A stretch of 60,440 nucleotides of DNA from Dissophora ornata (Eukaryota > Mortierellomycota > Mortierellomycetes > Mortierellales > Mortierellaceae). The stretch lies in NCBI GenBank assembly GCA_025201705.1, contig MU616650.1, forward strand, positions 6,987-67,426. The letters run 5' to 3'. Positions 59,448 through 60,440 of this stretch are shown piece after piece. Within the stretch, counting starts at the first letter, position 1. The number at the start of each line of letters is the position of its first letter. Below the pieces are notes generated by a model. It saw only the letters and a program-made list of their open reading frames with translations, did no database searches and was not told where the DNA came from. A program made the translations under genes and the position numbers.

Positions 59448-60341
59448 TCAGATGCCTGCTCCCTCTCGCCGTCCACCGCGACCCACCTTTCCGCCACATT
59501 CAGGCAAGGGATTACCAGCTCCCTCTCTGACTGGGTTGATGATGTCCAGATCGATCTTCATATCGTTTGAAATACCGCTGTTATTGCATCCGCGACTATC
59601 GCTGACGCTGCTGCTCTCCCCCTGTTGCTGCAGTTGCATCTGCTCCTGCCTTGGCACTGATGCCGCAGCGTTGACAATGTGCAGCTTATCCCACTCACGC
59701 ATCCATCGTTCATCCTCCAACCGCTGGGCTTCTCTCTGCCGCAATCGAACCCTCTCCAGCTCCCTTGAGCGGGTTTGCTGTTCCATCTGTGAGAGCCGAC
59801 CAGAGAGTAACTCGAGTTTGTTATGGGTCTCCTCCAAGACTTGGGTCTGCCTCAGAAGGGCCTCTCGGACCTGGCTGATCTTGAGCGCCATCTGCGCAAT
59901 CGTGCCTTGCATTACTCGCTTATTCTCTCGGTCGATCAACGTTGCTATGAGAGCAGGAAAAGGAGGGGCGATGTGAGGGACGGCTCAGCAGAGACAGATG
60001 CATTATTTGTCATTACTGAATTGGGCCTCGTTTGATATTACCTGCACGGAGGATCCGCTGCCAGGTCCACTGCGATCCACAAACCTCTTGGGCTTCTTTC
60101 ACGACCCGACTATCGATTTCAGCAGCGGTCGTCAGTCGTTTCCAGAGCTGATCAGCATTGGCAAGGCTGTAAAATCGTTTGTTGATCTAAAAAAAATGTT
60201 TCAGGCCCATTATTTTCTTTTCTTTCGGGCCGTAGCCATTGCGAATGGCCAATGCTCCGGAAATATTTACCAGCTTTACTTGGTGCAACTCTAGCAGATC
60301 AAGTTTGCTCAAGACAAGCAGTTGGATTTCTGTTGGTAGGT
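59448..60341 (-). CDS. F-box and coiled-coil protein, 5' end outside the window
   Basis: Model: exons 60341-60271, 60186-60042 and 59944-59448, with at least one more 5' exon beyond base 60440 or lost. The first visible exon begins at an acceptor (TCAATTTTAG) and encodes LPTEIQLLVLSKLDLLELHQ; the next continues INKRFYSLANADQLWKRLT, together a standard F-box. After WQRILRAATLIDRENKRV a long amphipathic helix (Gln/Glu/Arg-rich, about 90 residues, REALLRQTQVLEETHNKLEL) is predicted coiled coil, followed by a Gly/Ser-rich tail. Phases 0 and 1 fit. F-box proteins are SCF ubiquitin-ligase substrate adaptors. The region between the gene and Harbinger (59291-59447) shows nothing else. Confidence 0.75.
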
Positions 60342-60440
60342 CTAAAATTGAGGGTAAATCAGGTTTGAGGTTTAGCCATCCAGTTGACTTTCAATGCTTG
60401 GTTGCTACTATTTTCTGCCTTTTTTATCTTTTCTTTTTTT

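Overview
This window is nuclear DNA from a filamentous fungus. The evidence is short GT-AG introns (mostly 60-210 nt), TACTAAC or CTAAC branch sites, pyrimidine-rich 5' leaders, TATA boxes 70-200 nt before several starts, and protein families typical of early-diverging fungi: HSPA12-like Hsp70, secreted NlpC/P60, animal-type ACAA2 and a Taspase-1 homologue. My best guess is Mucoromycota, probably Mortierellaceae. That is inference from gene content; no rRNA or mitochondrial sequence is present to settle it. All gene models were built by hand from splice signals, reading phase and homology remembered for known families.

Layout. 1-3300: no gene found, except a possible 5' leader of a minus-strand gene running off the left edge. 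3301-15669: a phytanoyl-CoA dioxygenase-like gene (7839-9308, +) lies between two paralogous genes for 7-transmembrane proteins with long Ser-rich tails (3301-6840, minus; 10753-15669, plus). 16969-18051: secreted NlpC/P60 hydrolase. 22615-25140: pseudokinase-ankyrin protein. 29594-32613: zinc-finger protein with two separated C2H2 pairs. 33125-37003: divergent pair of a DNAJB6-like co-chaperone and the DEAD-box helicase DBP3. 37697-41125: polyglutamine HSPA12-like Hsp70 and a CsbD-like protein. 42060-44757: GPI-type aspartic protease. 44988-48659: divergent pair of ACAA2-type thiolase and Taspase-1-like protease. 49109-50999: ALDH3-type fatty aldehyde dehydrogenase. 51238-59400: a transposon graveyard with an internally deleted LINE, a Helitron helicase remnant and a PIF/Harbinger element. 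59448 to beyond the right edge: an F-box/coiled-coil gene.

Functional themes. Three genes belong to fatty-acid or isoprenoid-lipid catabolism (PHYHD1-like dioxygenase, thiolase, ALDH3). Three are chaperone or stress related (DNAJB6-like, HSPA12-like, CsbD-like). Two are secreted or cell-surface hydrolases. The items most worth follow-up are the 7TM paralogue pair, a fungal Taspase-1 with an intact autocleavage Asp-Thr, a sequence matching the Taspase-1 site consensus in the neighbouring Hsp70, a catalase-like -KANL C-terminus on the aldehyde dehydrogenase supplied by an 11-nt last exon, and the pseudokinase-ankyrin fusion.
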